NCBI GenBank assembly: GCA_905207905.1
Contig: CAJLNC010000028.1
Location: 1-29,986 of the forward strand
From: an uncultured Lachnospiraceae bacterium
Lineage (GTDB): Bacteria; Bacillota_A; Clostridia; Lachnospirales; Lachnospiraceae
DNA length: 29,986 bases
Direction of reading: 5' to 3'
Numbering within the stretch: position 1 is the first letter of the stretch; each line of letters begins with the position of its first letter. Under the pieces are notes generated by a model that was given only the letters and a program-made list of their open reading frames with translations, was not told the DNA's origin and ran no database searches. Positions 7,628-15,042 of this stretch are shown here, piece by piece. The translations under genes and the position numbers were made by a program.

Positions 7628-9979
7628 ATGAATGAAAAGTTGTATAATATGATGGATTGGGCAAAGGTGGAGGCGCTGGTTTATTCAGAGGAAGATCAGC
7701 CCCACAGTTTTCTGGGCCCTCATCTGACTGAGGATGGGGTGCTGATACAGACCTTTATTCCCACAGCAGTCTCTGTGTCTGTAGAGATTGAAGGCGTGAA
7801 GAGAACCTACCCCATGGAGAAGGAGGATGAAGCCGGATTTTTTGCGGTGCTGCTTCCAAGAAAGACTATACCAAAATATAAGCTGTTGGTAACCTATGAT
7901 GGGGGGACGACTCAGAGAATGGCAGATGCCTATTCTTTTGCACCCCAGATCACAGAGAAAGAGACAAAGAAGTTTAACGCAGGAATCTGCTATGATATCT
8001 ATGAAAAATTAGGCGCGCATCCTATGACCATAGATGGGGTGGACGGTGTTTATTTTGCAGTTTGGGCGCCCAATGCTCTGCGGGTCAGCGTGGTAGGGGA
8101 TTTTGTGCTTTGGGACGGCAGGCGGATGCCGATGCGCAGATTGTGGGATTCCGGTATTTTTGAGCTGTTTGTTCCCGGACTGACGGAAGGAACGATCTAT
8201 AAATACGAGATCAAGGCAAGAGGGGGACTCACCTTCTTAAAGTCCGATCCCTATGGAAATGCAGCCGAATTGCGGCCTGCTACAGCCTCTGTGGTAGCGG
8301 ATCTGTCAGGATTTGACTGGACAGATGAAGGATGGCTTGTGGCCCGGGAAAAACAGGATACCAAAAAAGAACCTATGTATATCTATGAGATGCATCTTGG
8401 TTCCTGGAAAAAGCCGGAGGATGGAAGAGCATTTTATAATTACCGGGAACTGGCTCCTATGGTGGCTGACTATATCAAAGAGATGGGCTATACCCATGTG
8501 GAATTGATGCCTGTGATGGAGCATCCTCTGGATGCCTCCTGGGGATACCAGGTGATTGGTTATTATGCGCCTACAGCTCGTTACGGAAGTCCCAAAGATT
8601 TTATGTATTTTATGAATTATATGCATGAGCAGGGAATCGGAGTGATCTTGGACTGGGTACCTGCCCATTTTCCCAGAGATGTCCATGGATTGTCCGGCTT
8701 TGACGGAACCTGCCTGTATGAGCATCTGGATCCAAGACAGGGGTATCATCCCCATTGGGGTACTCTGATCTATAATTATGGCAGACCGGAAGTGAAGAAC
8801 TTCCTGATTGCCAATGCCCTGTTCTGGGCCAAGAAGTACCATGCAGACGGGATCCGCATGGATGCAGTGGCCTCTATGCTGTATCTGGATTACGGAAAGA
8901 ACGATGGGGAATGGGTGGCCAATATTTACGGCGGAAATGAAAATTTGGAAGCGGTAGAATTTCTGAAGCATCTGAACTCTGTGTTCAAAAAGCAGACCAG
9001 AGGCTCCATGCTGATTGCGGAGGAATCCACTGCATGGCCCAAGATCACGGGAGATCTGGATGAGGAGGGCCTGGGCTTTGATTATAAGTGGAATATGGGC
9101 TGGATGAATGATTTTCTGGGCTATATGCAGCTGGATCCTATTTTCAGAGGCTATCATCATGGAGAGCTGACCTTTAGTATGATTTACAATTACAGCGAGG
9201 ACTTTATCCTGACCCTGTCCCACGACGAGGTGGTGCATGGAAAGGGCTCCATGATCGGCAAGATGCCGGGAAAACGGGAGATGAAGTTTGCCAATCTCCG
9301 TGTGGCCTATGGCTACATGATGACCCATCCCGGGAAAAAGCTTTTGTTTATGGGACAGGATTTCGCTCAGTTTGACGAGTGGTCTGAGGAGCGGGGGCTG
9401 GAGTGGGATCTGCTTCAGTACGAAGATCATCAGACCATGCACAATTACATGAAGGCGCTTCTGGCCCTGTATAAAAATAATCCTGCCTTGTACCAGATGG
9501 ACTACGATCCAGAGGGCTTTGAGTGGATCAACAGTATTTCTGCCAATGAGAATCTGCTGGTGTTCCTGCGGAAGACGAAAAAAGAGGAGGAGACTCTGCT
9601 GGTAGTCTGCAATTTCTCTCCTTTGGTTTATGAGAAACATAAAATTGGTGTGCCTTTTAAGGGAAAATTTAAAGAGATCTTTAACAGTGACAGTCCGGCC
9701 TTTGGAGGAAAGGGAAATGTAAATCCCAGAGTGAAAACGTCCAAGAAAGAAGAATGCGATGATCAGCAAAACTCTATTGAGATCAAGGTTCCGCCTATGG
9801 GAATGGCAGTCTTTAGCTGTACCAGAGTGAATGAACCAGTATCTGCCAATGAGAAAGCGAAGACAGGGCAGCAGAAGAAGGTCAGAGCAAAAAAGTCCAA
9901 AGGTGCGGCGAAAAAGGCGGTGCCTAAAAAAAGCCTGAGGGAAGAGCTGGCTCAGAAGATCGCAGATGAGGAGAAATAG
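7628..9979 (+). CDS. glgB: 1,4-alpha-glucan branching enzyme (GH13)
   Basis: Creates alpha-1,6 branches in glycogen. The start follows GGGGAGG. The 783 residues contain an N-terminal beta-sandwich region (about 20-110), a CBM48-type domain (about 125-220), and the GH13 barrel from about 250 to 610. The catalytic set is complete: nucleophile D412 in GIRMDAV, acid E465 in IAEEST and D533 in LSHDEVVHG, with the same spacing as E. coli D405, E458 and D526. After the C-terminal beta domain there is an extra tail from about 740 to 783, rich in lysine and alanine. No other glg genes are in the window. The next gene starts three bases after the stop, so glgB is co-transcribed with a metal-responsive repressor gene. 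Confidence 0.96.
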   Translation: MNEKLYNMMDWAKVEALVYSEEDQPHSFLGPHLTEDGVLIQTFIPTAVSVSVEIEGVKRTYPMEKEDEAGFFAVLLPRKTIPKYKLLVTYDGGTTQRMADAYSFAPQITEKETKKFNAGICYDIYEKLGAHPMTIDGVDGVYFAVWAPNALRVSVVGDFVLWDGRRMPMRRLWDSGIFELFVPGLTEGTIYKYEIKARGGLTFLKSDPYGNAAELRPATASVVADLSGFDWTDEGWLVAREKQDTKKEPMYIYEMHLGSWKKPEDGRAFYNYRELAPMVADYIKEMGYTHVELMPVMEHPLDASWGYQVIGYYAPTARYGSPKDFMYFMNYMHEQGIGVILDWVPAHFPRDVHGLSGFDGTCLYEHLDPRQGYHPHWGTLIYNYGRPEVKNFLIANALFWAKKYHADGIRMDAVASMLYLDYGKNDGEWVANIYGGNENLEAVEFLKHLNSVFKKQTRGSMLIAEESTAWPKITGDLDEEGLGFDYKWNMGWMNDFLGYMQLDPIFRGYHHGELTFSMIYNYSEDFILTLSHDEVVHGKGSMIGKMPGKREMKFANLRVAYGYMMTHPGKKLLFMGQDFAQFDEWSEERGLEWDLLQYEDHQTMHNYMKALLALYKNNPALYQMDYDPEGFEWINSISANENLLVFLRKTKKEEETLLVVCNFSPLVYEKHKIGVPFKGKFKEIFNSDSPAFGGKGNVNPRVKTSKKEECDDQQNSIEIKVPPMGMAVFSCTRVNEPVSANEKAKTGQQKKVRAKKSKGAAKKAVPKKSLREELAQKIADEEK

Positions 9980-9982
9980 ACA

Positions 9983-10456
9983 TTGAATAACAGTGAAGTA
10001 CAGGAAGAGCAGCTGATGGGAGCGCACGTTTCTGGGGGGGAGAAGGCTCATACCCGGGAGGACTTTCACATTCAGGAGGAAGAGAAGCATGGCCAGAAGC
10101 ATGTTCATGTCCGGGAGGATGGGACTGTCTATGAGCATGTGCACGTTCATTCCCAGCAGGATGGCAGTCATCCCCACAGTCACGCTCATACCCACACGCA
10201 CACCAATACCAAGGCGGTGTTGAACCGCCTTTCCAAGGCTATCGGTCACCTGGAATCCATCAAGCGGATGGTCGAGAGCGGTCGGGATTGCAGTGAGGTG
10301 CTGATACAGCTTTCTGCAGTAAAATCAGCTATCAACAATACAGGAAAGGTGATCCTGCAGGATCATATCCAGCATTGTCTGGTAGATGCTATCGCCAGCG
10401 GCGATATGGAGGAGTTGGAGGAATTGAATAGGGCCATCGACAGGTTTATAAAATAG
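9983..10456 (+). CDS. CsoR/FrmR-family metal-sensing repressor with His-rich N-terminus
   Basis: The C-terminal 85 residues are an all-helical DUF156/CsoR-type DNA-binding domain. The metal-site pattern is C103, H128 and C132, the same spacing as C36-H61-C65 of the copper sensor CsoR, so Cu(I) is the favoured ligand. In front lies an unusual extension of about 75 residues with 15 histidines, mostly in HVHV, HPHSHAHTHTHT-type runs at 36-73, probably a metal-binding or buffering tail. The TTG start at 9983 has GAGGAG nine bases upstream; an in-frame ATG at 10016 is the alternative and keeps the His-rich part. The gene is coupled to glgB (three-base gap). No efflux pump or copper chaperone gene is next to it, so its targets are unknown. 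Confidence 0.88.
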   Translation: MNNSEVQEEQLMGAHVSGGEKAHTREDFHIQEEEKHGQKHVHVREDGTVYEHVHVHSQQDGSHPHSHAHTHTHTNTKAVLNRLSKAIGHLESIKRMVESGRDCSEVLIQLSAVKSAINNTGKVILQDHIQHCLVDAIASGDMEELEELNRAIDRFIK

Positions 10457-10473
10457 CAATACAAAAATGTGCA

Positions 10474-10603
10474 GGGGCTGTTACAAAATACGAATCCAGG
10501 TGGATTTTCGGTAGGTTTTTCGCAGAAAACATGCTAGTTTTCAGAGAAAAGTGACTCGAAAGGGTACCGTCGGAGAGGTATTTGTAACAGCCCCATTTTT
10601 AGC
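10474..10603 (+). repeat. Structured intergenic repeat, copy A (also terminator-like)
   Basis: Outer arms GGGGCTGTTACAAAATAC (10474-10491) and GTATTTGTAACAGCCCC (10578-10594) pair with one bulged base, and an ATTTTT run follows. Inside is a second hairpin, 10517-10530 with 10537-10550, with 12 of 14 positions paired. The segment after the inner hairpin (10544-10575) matches 26 of 32 bases with copy B at 24932-24963. It closes the glgB operon and looks like a mobile or dispersed palindromic element. Confidence 0.75.
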
Positions 10604-10878
10604 AATTTAAGGGAATGGTGTATCGGTTACATGCATGAGAAGATATTATGGCATAGTTATTGTATCGGATATAGCAGTGTATCGGTTACATGCGTGAGAA
10701 GAATGAGAAGATGGGGAGAGAAGCTGGCAGATGAAAAGCAGTAGAAGGGACCGGAAAGATGTGATATAGTAAATGAAAAGAACAGGAAAAAGTATTAGAT
10801 GTGCCAAATGACTATAGAATGGATTTGATCCAGGGACTTTCTGATACTGAGATATAGGAAGCAAACGAGGAGGAGACG
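10595..10878. other. Noncoding stretch with long direct repeats
   Basis: Together with copy A this makes a 422-base gap without a gene. No convincing coding sequence was found: short frames here lack ribosome binding sites and family character. The main content is the pair of 26-base direct repeats listed separately. A possible -35-like TTGATC lies at 10825-10830, without a good -10 partner. The end (10868-10876) holds the ribosome binding site of the next gene. Confidence 0.6.
10618..10702 (+). repeat. Pair of 26-base direct repeats, 59 bases apart
   Basis: 10618-10643 and 10677-10702 are identical except for one A/G change. Both start GTGTATCGGTTACATGC and end TGAGAAGA. A partial third occurrence (TGTATCGGATATA) begins at 10661. 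They could be regulator sites for the downstream gene or a duplication scar. There are too few copies and no regular spacers for CRISPR. Confidence 0.85.
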
Positions 10879-11979
10879 ATGGAGAAAAACAGGATCAGGA
10901 GTTTATTTTTGGGAGGATGCCTGCTTGCAGTGAATATGATTTTTACTGGAGGAGTGTTGGGAAAAGCGTTTGCAGAAGAGATCATAGTGATGGAAGAAGC
11001 AACAGCTTTGGAAGCAACGGCATCTGCAGAAGAGGAAAAGACGGAGAAGACAGAAAGCGTTTCCGGAAAAGCGACATCAGAAAAACGGGTGTTGCAACTG
11101 TATGCTGAGATTCTCAGGCAGTATGACCAAGTCTGGACAAATAAGCTGAGCATGGAACAATACTCAGAGGAGAGTCTGGTTAATTATTTGTTATACATGG
11201 GGGATTGGGGAGCAGATGCACAGCTGGTGTTTTCCCTGACAGATCTTGATGGCAACGGGACAGAAGAACTGATGTTGGGCCTGGCACAGGCAGGAGATTT
11301 TGAGAAGGTATCCTTGCTGGATCTGTATACCTGTGCGGAGGGAAGCGCTGTCCGTTTGTTAGATGCCGGCGAACGCTGGTCTTTTCAAATCTGTGAGAAT
11401 GGAATTTTATCGGAGAATAGTTCCGGTGGAGCGGCTCATAATTATCAGAGCTATTGGAAGATAGGAGCGGACGGCAGATCTTGTGATGCAGTGGAGTACT
11501 ATTATGTAAACGGAGAAGATCAGACCGTGGAGAATTTGGAGGGAAATCTGCAGCCGTTTGATGGGAATTATGAGCAGTATCTGAAACGGTATCCAGAGGC
11601 GAAGCTGGATTGGAAAATTCTGGGACAAGGGGAGATAGAGAAGCTGTTGGAGGACTCAGTTCCTTTGGAGGATATGACAGCAGAAGATATTGTGGAGGCA
11701 CCTCATTTTCGGAAAGGCAGATGCAGCAATATGGCAGAAGTGGCTGCCAATTATTATTTAAGAAAATGGGGATATGAAAATTATAACAACTACTGGCTTA
11801 ATCAGGATTATCTGGAGGAAAACCAGGAAAAGGATTACTTTTCAATCCAGGATGCTTCTACCGGGGAGATTCTTTCAGAGGTGACGGTGGATTGCCGCAC
11901 AGGGAAGGCTACGGAGAGCAAGCCAGATGGAAGGGTGTTGGAGTATTCGATATTTGATATTATAAAATTGGAGGAGTAA
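10879..11979 (+). CDS. Secreted protein of unknown function
   Basis: Not recognised as a named family. The 366 residues begin with a signal peptide (basic start, hydrophobic core, AFA before EE, likely cleaved after residue 32). An acidic alanine/threonine-rich linker to about 65 follows, then a globular region. DLDGNGTEE at 122-130 resembles a calcium-binding EF-hand or dockerin-like loop. The C-terminal 60 residues are rich in tyrosine and asparagine and end with EVTVDCRTGKATE, which resembles a PepSY-like strand pair. No lipobox or sortase motif is seen, so the mature protein should be released or loosely attached. A GAGGAGGAG site precedes the ATG. It stands alone, between a repeat-rich gap and metA. 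Confidence 0.75.
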   Translation: MEKNRIRSLFLGGCLLAVNMIFTGGVLGKAFAEEIIVMEEATALEATASAEEEKTEKTESVSGKATSEKRVLQLYAEILRQYDQVWTNKLSMEQYSEESLVNYLLYMGDWGADAQLVFSLTDLDGNGTEELMLGLAQAGDFEKVSLLDLYTCAEGSAVRLLDAGERWSFQICENGILSENSSGGAAHNYQSYWKIGADGRSCDAVEYYYVNGEDQTVENLEGNLQPFDGNYEQYLKRYPEAKLDWKILGQGEIEKLLEDSVPLEDMTAEDIVEAPHFRKGRCSNMAEVAANYYLRKWGYENYNNYWLNQDYLEENQEKDYFSIQDASTGEILSEVTVDCRTGKATESKPDGRVLEYSIFDIIKLEE

Positions 11980-12014
11980 AGGAAGAAACGATAATTTTTA
12001 TTCTGTAATAGGGT

Positions 12015-12079
12015 TAGCATCAGTGTCTATGGGCGTGTTGTCCTATATACATTGATGCTAGCATCTGTGTCCATAGGAC
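12015..12079 (+). promoter_or_regulatory. Folded leader upstream of metA
   Basis: TAGCATCA (12015-12022) pairs with TGATGCTA (12053-12060), and the stem extends inward with several more pairs. TAGCATCTGTGTCCATAGGAC (from 12059) then repeats the left arm region, so it could compete for pairing, and it contains its own small palindrome GTCCATAGGAC (12069-12079). There is no T-run. It may be a cis-acting RNA or a protein-binding site controlling metA; it does not look like a SAM riboswitch. Confidence 0.35.
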
Positions 12080-12129
12080 GGACGCTTACAGGAAATGATA
12101 GATATTGACAGGAAAGGACAGAAAAGGTT

Positions 12130-13071
12130 ATGCCAATTCGGGTACAAAACGATTTGCCAGCCAGAGAGCGGCTGGAGCGGGAAAATATTTTTGTAATGGA
12201 CGAGGGACGGGCGGAGCATCAGGATATCCGTCCTCTTGAGATTGTGATTTTAAATCTCATGCCTTTAAAGGAGGAGACAGAACTCCAGCTTCTTCGTTCC
12301 CTTTCAAATACGCCGATACAGGTGAATGTGACTTTTGTGCATGTGGCTTCCCATGAGGCGAAAAATACCTCTGCCAGTCACTTGAACAAGTTTTATGAGG
12401 ATTTTGAGGATATCCGGGATCATGATTTTGACGGAATGATCATCACAGGGGCTCCGGTAGAGCAGATGGAGTTTGAAGAGGTGGATTACTGGCAGGAACT
12501 GACAGCGATTTTTGAGTGGACAAAAACTCATGTCACCTCCACAATTCACTTGTGCTGGGGAGCCCAGGCAGGCCTGTATTACCATTTTGGATTAAAGAAG
12601 CGACCTCTGGAGAAGAAACTGTTCGGTCTGTTCTGGCATCGGGTGATGAACCGGAAGATCCCTCTGGTTCGGGGATTTGACGATATGTTTCTGGCTCCTC
12701 ACTCCCGGTATACAGAGGTGCCGGCTGAAGAGATCGCCGCCTGCAAAGAGCTGGTGATCTTAGCAGAATCGGAGGAGGCGGGAGTATTTCTTGCCATGAC
12801 AAGGGACGGACGGCAGATCTATGTGATGGGGCATCCTGAGTATGACCGGGTGACTTTGGACGGGGAATACCACCGGGATCTGGATAAGGGGATGAATATT
12901 GATCTTCCGAAAAACTATTATCGAGATGATGACCCTGCCAATCGTCCTCTGCTTTTGTGGCGCTCCCATGCCAATAATCTGTACACAAACTGGATTAATT
13001 ATTACGTTTACCAGATCACGCCCTATTCTCTGGGAAAGCATGAGGAATCAGCGAAAAATAGGTATTTTTAG
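12130..13071 (+). CDS. metA: Homoserine O-acyltransferase, MetA type (predicted acetyl-CoA user)
   Basis: Acylates L-homoserine, first committed step of methionine synthesis. The 313-residue length and MPIRVQNDLPA start are typical. The catalytic triad is complete: nucleophile C142 in HLCWGAQAG, H235 and E237 in MGHPEYD. Residue 111 is glutamate (GAPVEQMEFEEVDYW). In this family E111 goes with acetyl-CoA use (B. cereus type), and glycine there with succinyl-CoA use (E. coli type), so homoserine O-acetyltransferase is predicted in spite of the metA name. It appears to be a single-gene unit: folded leader before it, terminator after it. The ribosome binding site is weak (GAAAAGG close to the ATG). 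Confidence 0.95.
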   Translation: MPIRVQNDLPARERLERENIFVMDEGRAEHQDIRPLEIVILNLMPLKEETELQLLRSLSNTPIQVNVTFVHVASHEAKNTSASHLNKFYEDFEDIRDHDFDGMIITGAPVEQMEFEEVDYWQELTAIFEWTKTHVTSTIHLCWGAQAGLYYHFGLKKRPLEKKLFGLFWHRVMNRKIPLVRGFDDMFLAPHSRYTEVPAEEIAACKELVILAESEEAGVFLAMTRDGRQIYVMGHPEYDRVTLDGEYHRDLDKGMNIDLPKNYYRDDDPANRPLLLWRSHANNLYTNWINYYVYQITPYSLGKHEESAKNRYF

Positions 13072-13142
13072 AGAACTCATAGGGACTTTAGCGTATTAAA
13101 GCGAATTGTTGTAAATTTTTATTTTGGGACTGTTATTTGTTT

Positions 13143-13200
13143 CTAAAGGGCAAAGCCGCTTTTGGGCATTGCCCTTTAGCTGTATCATAATACAGTTTTT
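13143..13200 (+). terminator. Double-hairpin terminator after metA
   Basis: A first stem pairs CTAAAGGGCAA (13143-13153) with TTGCCCTTTAG (13169-13179). A second, CTGTAT (13180-13185) with ATACAG (13190-13195) and a CATA loop, is followed by TTTTT at 13196-13200. It separates metA from the convergent SDR gene. Confidence 0.8.
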
Positions 13201-13224
13201 GTCATGCGTTTTTTCGGATTTTTT

Positions 13225-13986
13225 CTATACGTAGATATTATCCATTAGCGCTGGAAGAAGGGCGCCTCCGTCTGCGATGATATCGCTTCCGGTGATAAAA
13301 GCAGCCTCATCAGAGATCAAATAGCGCACTAGGCTGGCGATTTCTGCAGGCTGACCAATGCGTCCAACAGGGATGCGGGAGACCATCATTTTTTCCCGGT
13401 CAGTAACAATGGAAGGATCGGTTACCTTGATGTATCCTGGAGAAATACTGTTGACCCGGATGCCGTAGGGGGCCAGTTCTAGGGCGATATGCTGTGTCAA
13501 TTTGTGCAGTGCGGCTTTGGCGGGGGCGTATACGCTGGCGGCCGGAAAATTAGTCAGTCGGTGATTACTGCAGATATTGATGATACAGCCTTTTATCTGG
13601 TTTTTCACCATGTATTTCGCTGCATGCTGAGAACAGAAGAAGGCGCCTCGGAAATCCACTCCGGTGATGAGATTGAACAGTTCTGCATCTGCCTCTAGGA
13701 ATGGTTTGAATTTAGTGATGCCTGCATTATTTACCAGAACGTCGATACGGTGAAATTTTTGGAAAAACTGTTCAAAGAGTGTGGAGATTTGTTCCAAATC
13801 AGACAAATCCGCATAAAAGGCTTCTGATTTGCAGCCTTCCTGCCGGATCAGATTCCGGGTTTCTATTGCCTGCTCCTTGCTTCCGCAGTAGCTGATTCCC
13901 ACATCATAGCCGTTTTTCGCTAGTTCCAGTGCAATGGTTTTACCGATTCCGTGGCCGGCGCCAGTGACAAGAGCAACTTGTTTCAT
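13225..13986 (-). CDS. SDR oxidoreductase, glucose-1-dehydrogenase-like
   Basis: Classical short-chain dehydrogenase of 253 residues with the NAD(P) motif GAGHGIG at 9-15, NNAG at 86-89, S140, Y153 and K157 (YAPAK). The stretch around 127-183 (NQIKGCIINICS, LAPYGIRVNSISPG) resembles Bacillus glucose 1-dehydrogenase, suggesting oxidation of an aldose or related sugar to its lactone. Oddity: the fourth residue of the usual SDR catalytic tetrad, asparagine near 111, is aspartate here (GVDFRG). The start has GGAGGAAA just upstream on the minus strand. It lies 29 bases after the epimerase-like gene, so both probably form one leftward operon facing the GntR/TRAP operon. Substrate is inferred, not known. 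Confidence 0.85.
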   Translation of the reverse strand: MKQVALVTGAGHGIGKTIALELAKNGYDVGISYCGSKEQAIETRNLIRQEGCKSEAFYADLSDLEQISTLFEQFFQKFHRIDVLVNNAGITKFKPFLEADAELFNLITGVDFRGAFFCSQHAAKYMVKNQIKGCIINICSNHRLTNFPAASVYAPAKAALHKLTQHIALELAPYGIRVNSISPGYIKVTDPSIVTDREKMMVSRIPVGRIGQPAEIASLVRYLISDEAAFITGSDIIADGGALLPALMDNIYV

Positions 13987-14015
13987 AGGGTTTCCTCCTT
14001 GTATAGATGATTATG

Positions 14016-14894
14016 TCAAATGGTTTGAAAAGTATAAACTCTTTCATAGGAAAGAGTTTCTCCGGGTTCTAGATCAATGGATATGAAGACCTCTGGGCAG
14101 AAGGCAAAGGAGTTGTTCCAACTGTAGAATCTGCAGGGAGGGAAATGATCTTCTATCAAAACAGAGAGAGAAGTATCCCGGTGGGTGAGTTTCATCCAAT
14201 GTTGTTTCAGACCTTCAAAGCCACGGAGCCAGAAGGCGGTGGAGGCCGTTGGGCCGTCAAAGGATCCTAGCCGATAGGACGCCCGCTGAAGAATTAGCTC
14301 TCCCCTTCGCAGAAGAGGCTGGATGGAATAAGGAAGCTGTAGTTGATAATTTTTATCTACAGCGATACCGTCAAACTGAAAAAAGTTATGGCAAAATTGT
14401 GTTGCGTGAATAGGAGAAGTGCCTACATTGGTGAGCTTATGCTCTACGATCAGGGAGTTTTTTTGTAATTTTAAAGTTTTCCTCTGGTCTATGGCAACCC
14501 CAGCACAGAGATGGGGCAGGGTGTGAATAGAAACGGAATGCTCTCCCTGTGTAATTTCGCGTTCAAAGGGAATTACAGGATAGGAGCGAGTAAACAAAAA
14601 TGGCAGGGTATCTGTTTTTTTCAATAGTCCAACACCAGGCAAAGGAAAGAAATCTGCCAATGCTGTGTTGTCGTACAAGCTGGTATCCTGCCATTCAAAC
14701 ACACTGATGAGCCCGATACCGCCAAGACCATTGCCTCCCTGATTGTCATATTCGCGTGAGAGAAAAGTATGGCCGTTCATGGTTATTTGCTCCACAATAC
14801 CACCTTGGTCATAGCGGGAATTGTTAGAGCTTTCAGGAAGCAGGATCTTTGCTAGAAGCTGCCCGTTGTTCAACAGAATAGTTTGATCCGTCAT
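14016..14894 (-). CDS. Aldose-1-epimerase-like protein (galactose mutarotase fold)
   Basis: The ATG at 14894 is chosen because AAAGGAG lies at the right distance upstream. A longer frame to 14969 runs through the operator region and lacks such a site. The 292 residues are mostly beta-strand in character. H169 in QFCHNFF and E268 in FCPEVFISIDLEPGE sit where mutarotases carry their catalytic histidine and glutamate, so anomer interconversion of a sugar is the best guess, though the family match is distant (a DUF4432-like or hexose-phosphate epimerase variant is possible). It is the first gene of the leftward operon with the SDR. Its promoter region is shared with gntR and contains the inverted repeats. 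Confidence 0.65.
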   Translation of the reverse strand: MTDQTILLNNGQLLAKILLPESSNNSRYDQGGIVEQITMNGHTFLSREYDNQGGNGLGGIGLISVFEWQDTSLYDNTALADFFPLPGVGLLKKTDTLPFLFTRSYPVIPFEREITQGEHSVSIHTLPHLCAGVAIDQRKTLKLQKNSLIVEHKLTNVGTSPIHATQFCHNFFQFDGIAVDKNYQLQLPYSIQPLLRRGELILQRASYRLGSFDGPTASTAFWLRGFEGLKQHWMKLTHRDTSLSVLIEDHFPPCRFYSWNNSFAFCPEVFISIDLEPGETLSYERVYTFQTI

Positions 14895-14952
14895 AACAAT
14901 AGACTCCTTTCTTAAATTAAATACGAAATTTATATGCTTTATCCTAACAAAT

Positions 14953-14994
14953 ATTTGATCAAATGTCAAATATCAAATATTTTGATTGACATTT
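14953..14994. promoter_or_regulatory. Nested palindromic operator between divergent operons
   Basis: Three inverted repeats overlap. ATTTGATCAAAT (14953-14964) is a perfect palindrome. AAATGTCAA (14961-14969) pairs with TTGACATTT (14986-14994). ATCAAA (14972-14977) pairs with TTTGAT (14981-14986) across three bases. The 15-base string TCAAATATCAAATAT (14966-14980) recurs exactly at 15744-15758 before dctQ. FadR-type GntR proteins bind short palindromes, and this one overlaps the gntR -35 box, so autoregulation and control of the leftward operon are likely. Confidence 0.7.
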
Positions 14995-15014
14995 CTAAGC
15001 GAGGATGATAGGAT
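14986..15014 (+). promoter_or_regulatory. Probable promoter of gntR and the TRAP operon
   Basis: A perfect TTGACA -35 (14986-14991), a 17-base spacer and TAGGAT (15009-15014, 4 of 6 matches). The -35 box lies inside the right arm of the operator, so a bound repressor would block it. Confidence 0.65.
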
Positions 15015-15042
15015 ATAAAAAAGAAAACAAGTGAGGGAAATC

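Noticed and set aside
8306..10249. 647-codon open frame on the minus strand
   Set aside because: Lies opposite glgB and the CsoR-type gene, whose families are certain. Its translation is a low-complexity His/Leu/Ile-rich product without motifs, and there is no ribosome binding site.
10618..10702. CRISPR array
   Set aside because: Only two full copies, one partial, no uniform spacers and no cas genes.
11980..12129. SAM riboswitch or T-box before metA
   Set aside because: The conserved core sequences of either class are not visible; only simple inverted and direct repeats are.
14895..14969. 25-residue extension of the epimerase-like protein
   Set aside because: It would run through the operator palindromes, while AAAGGAG supports the ATG at 14894.
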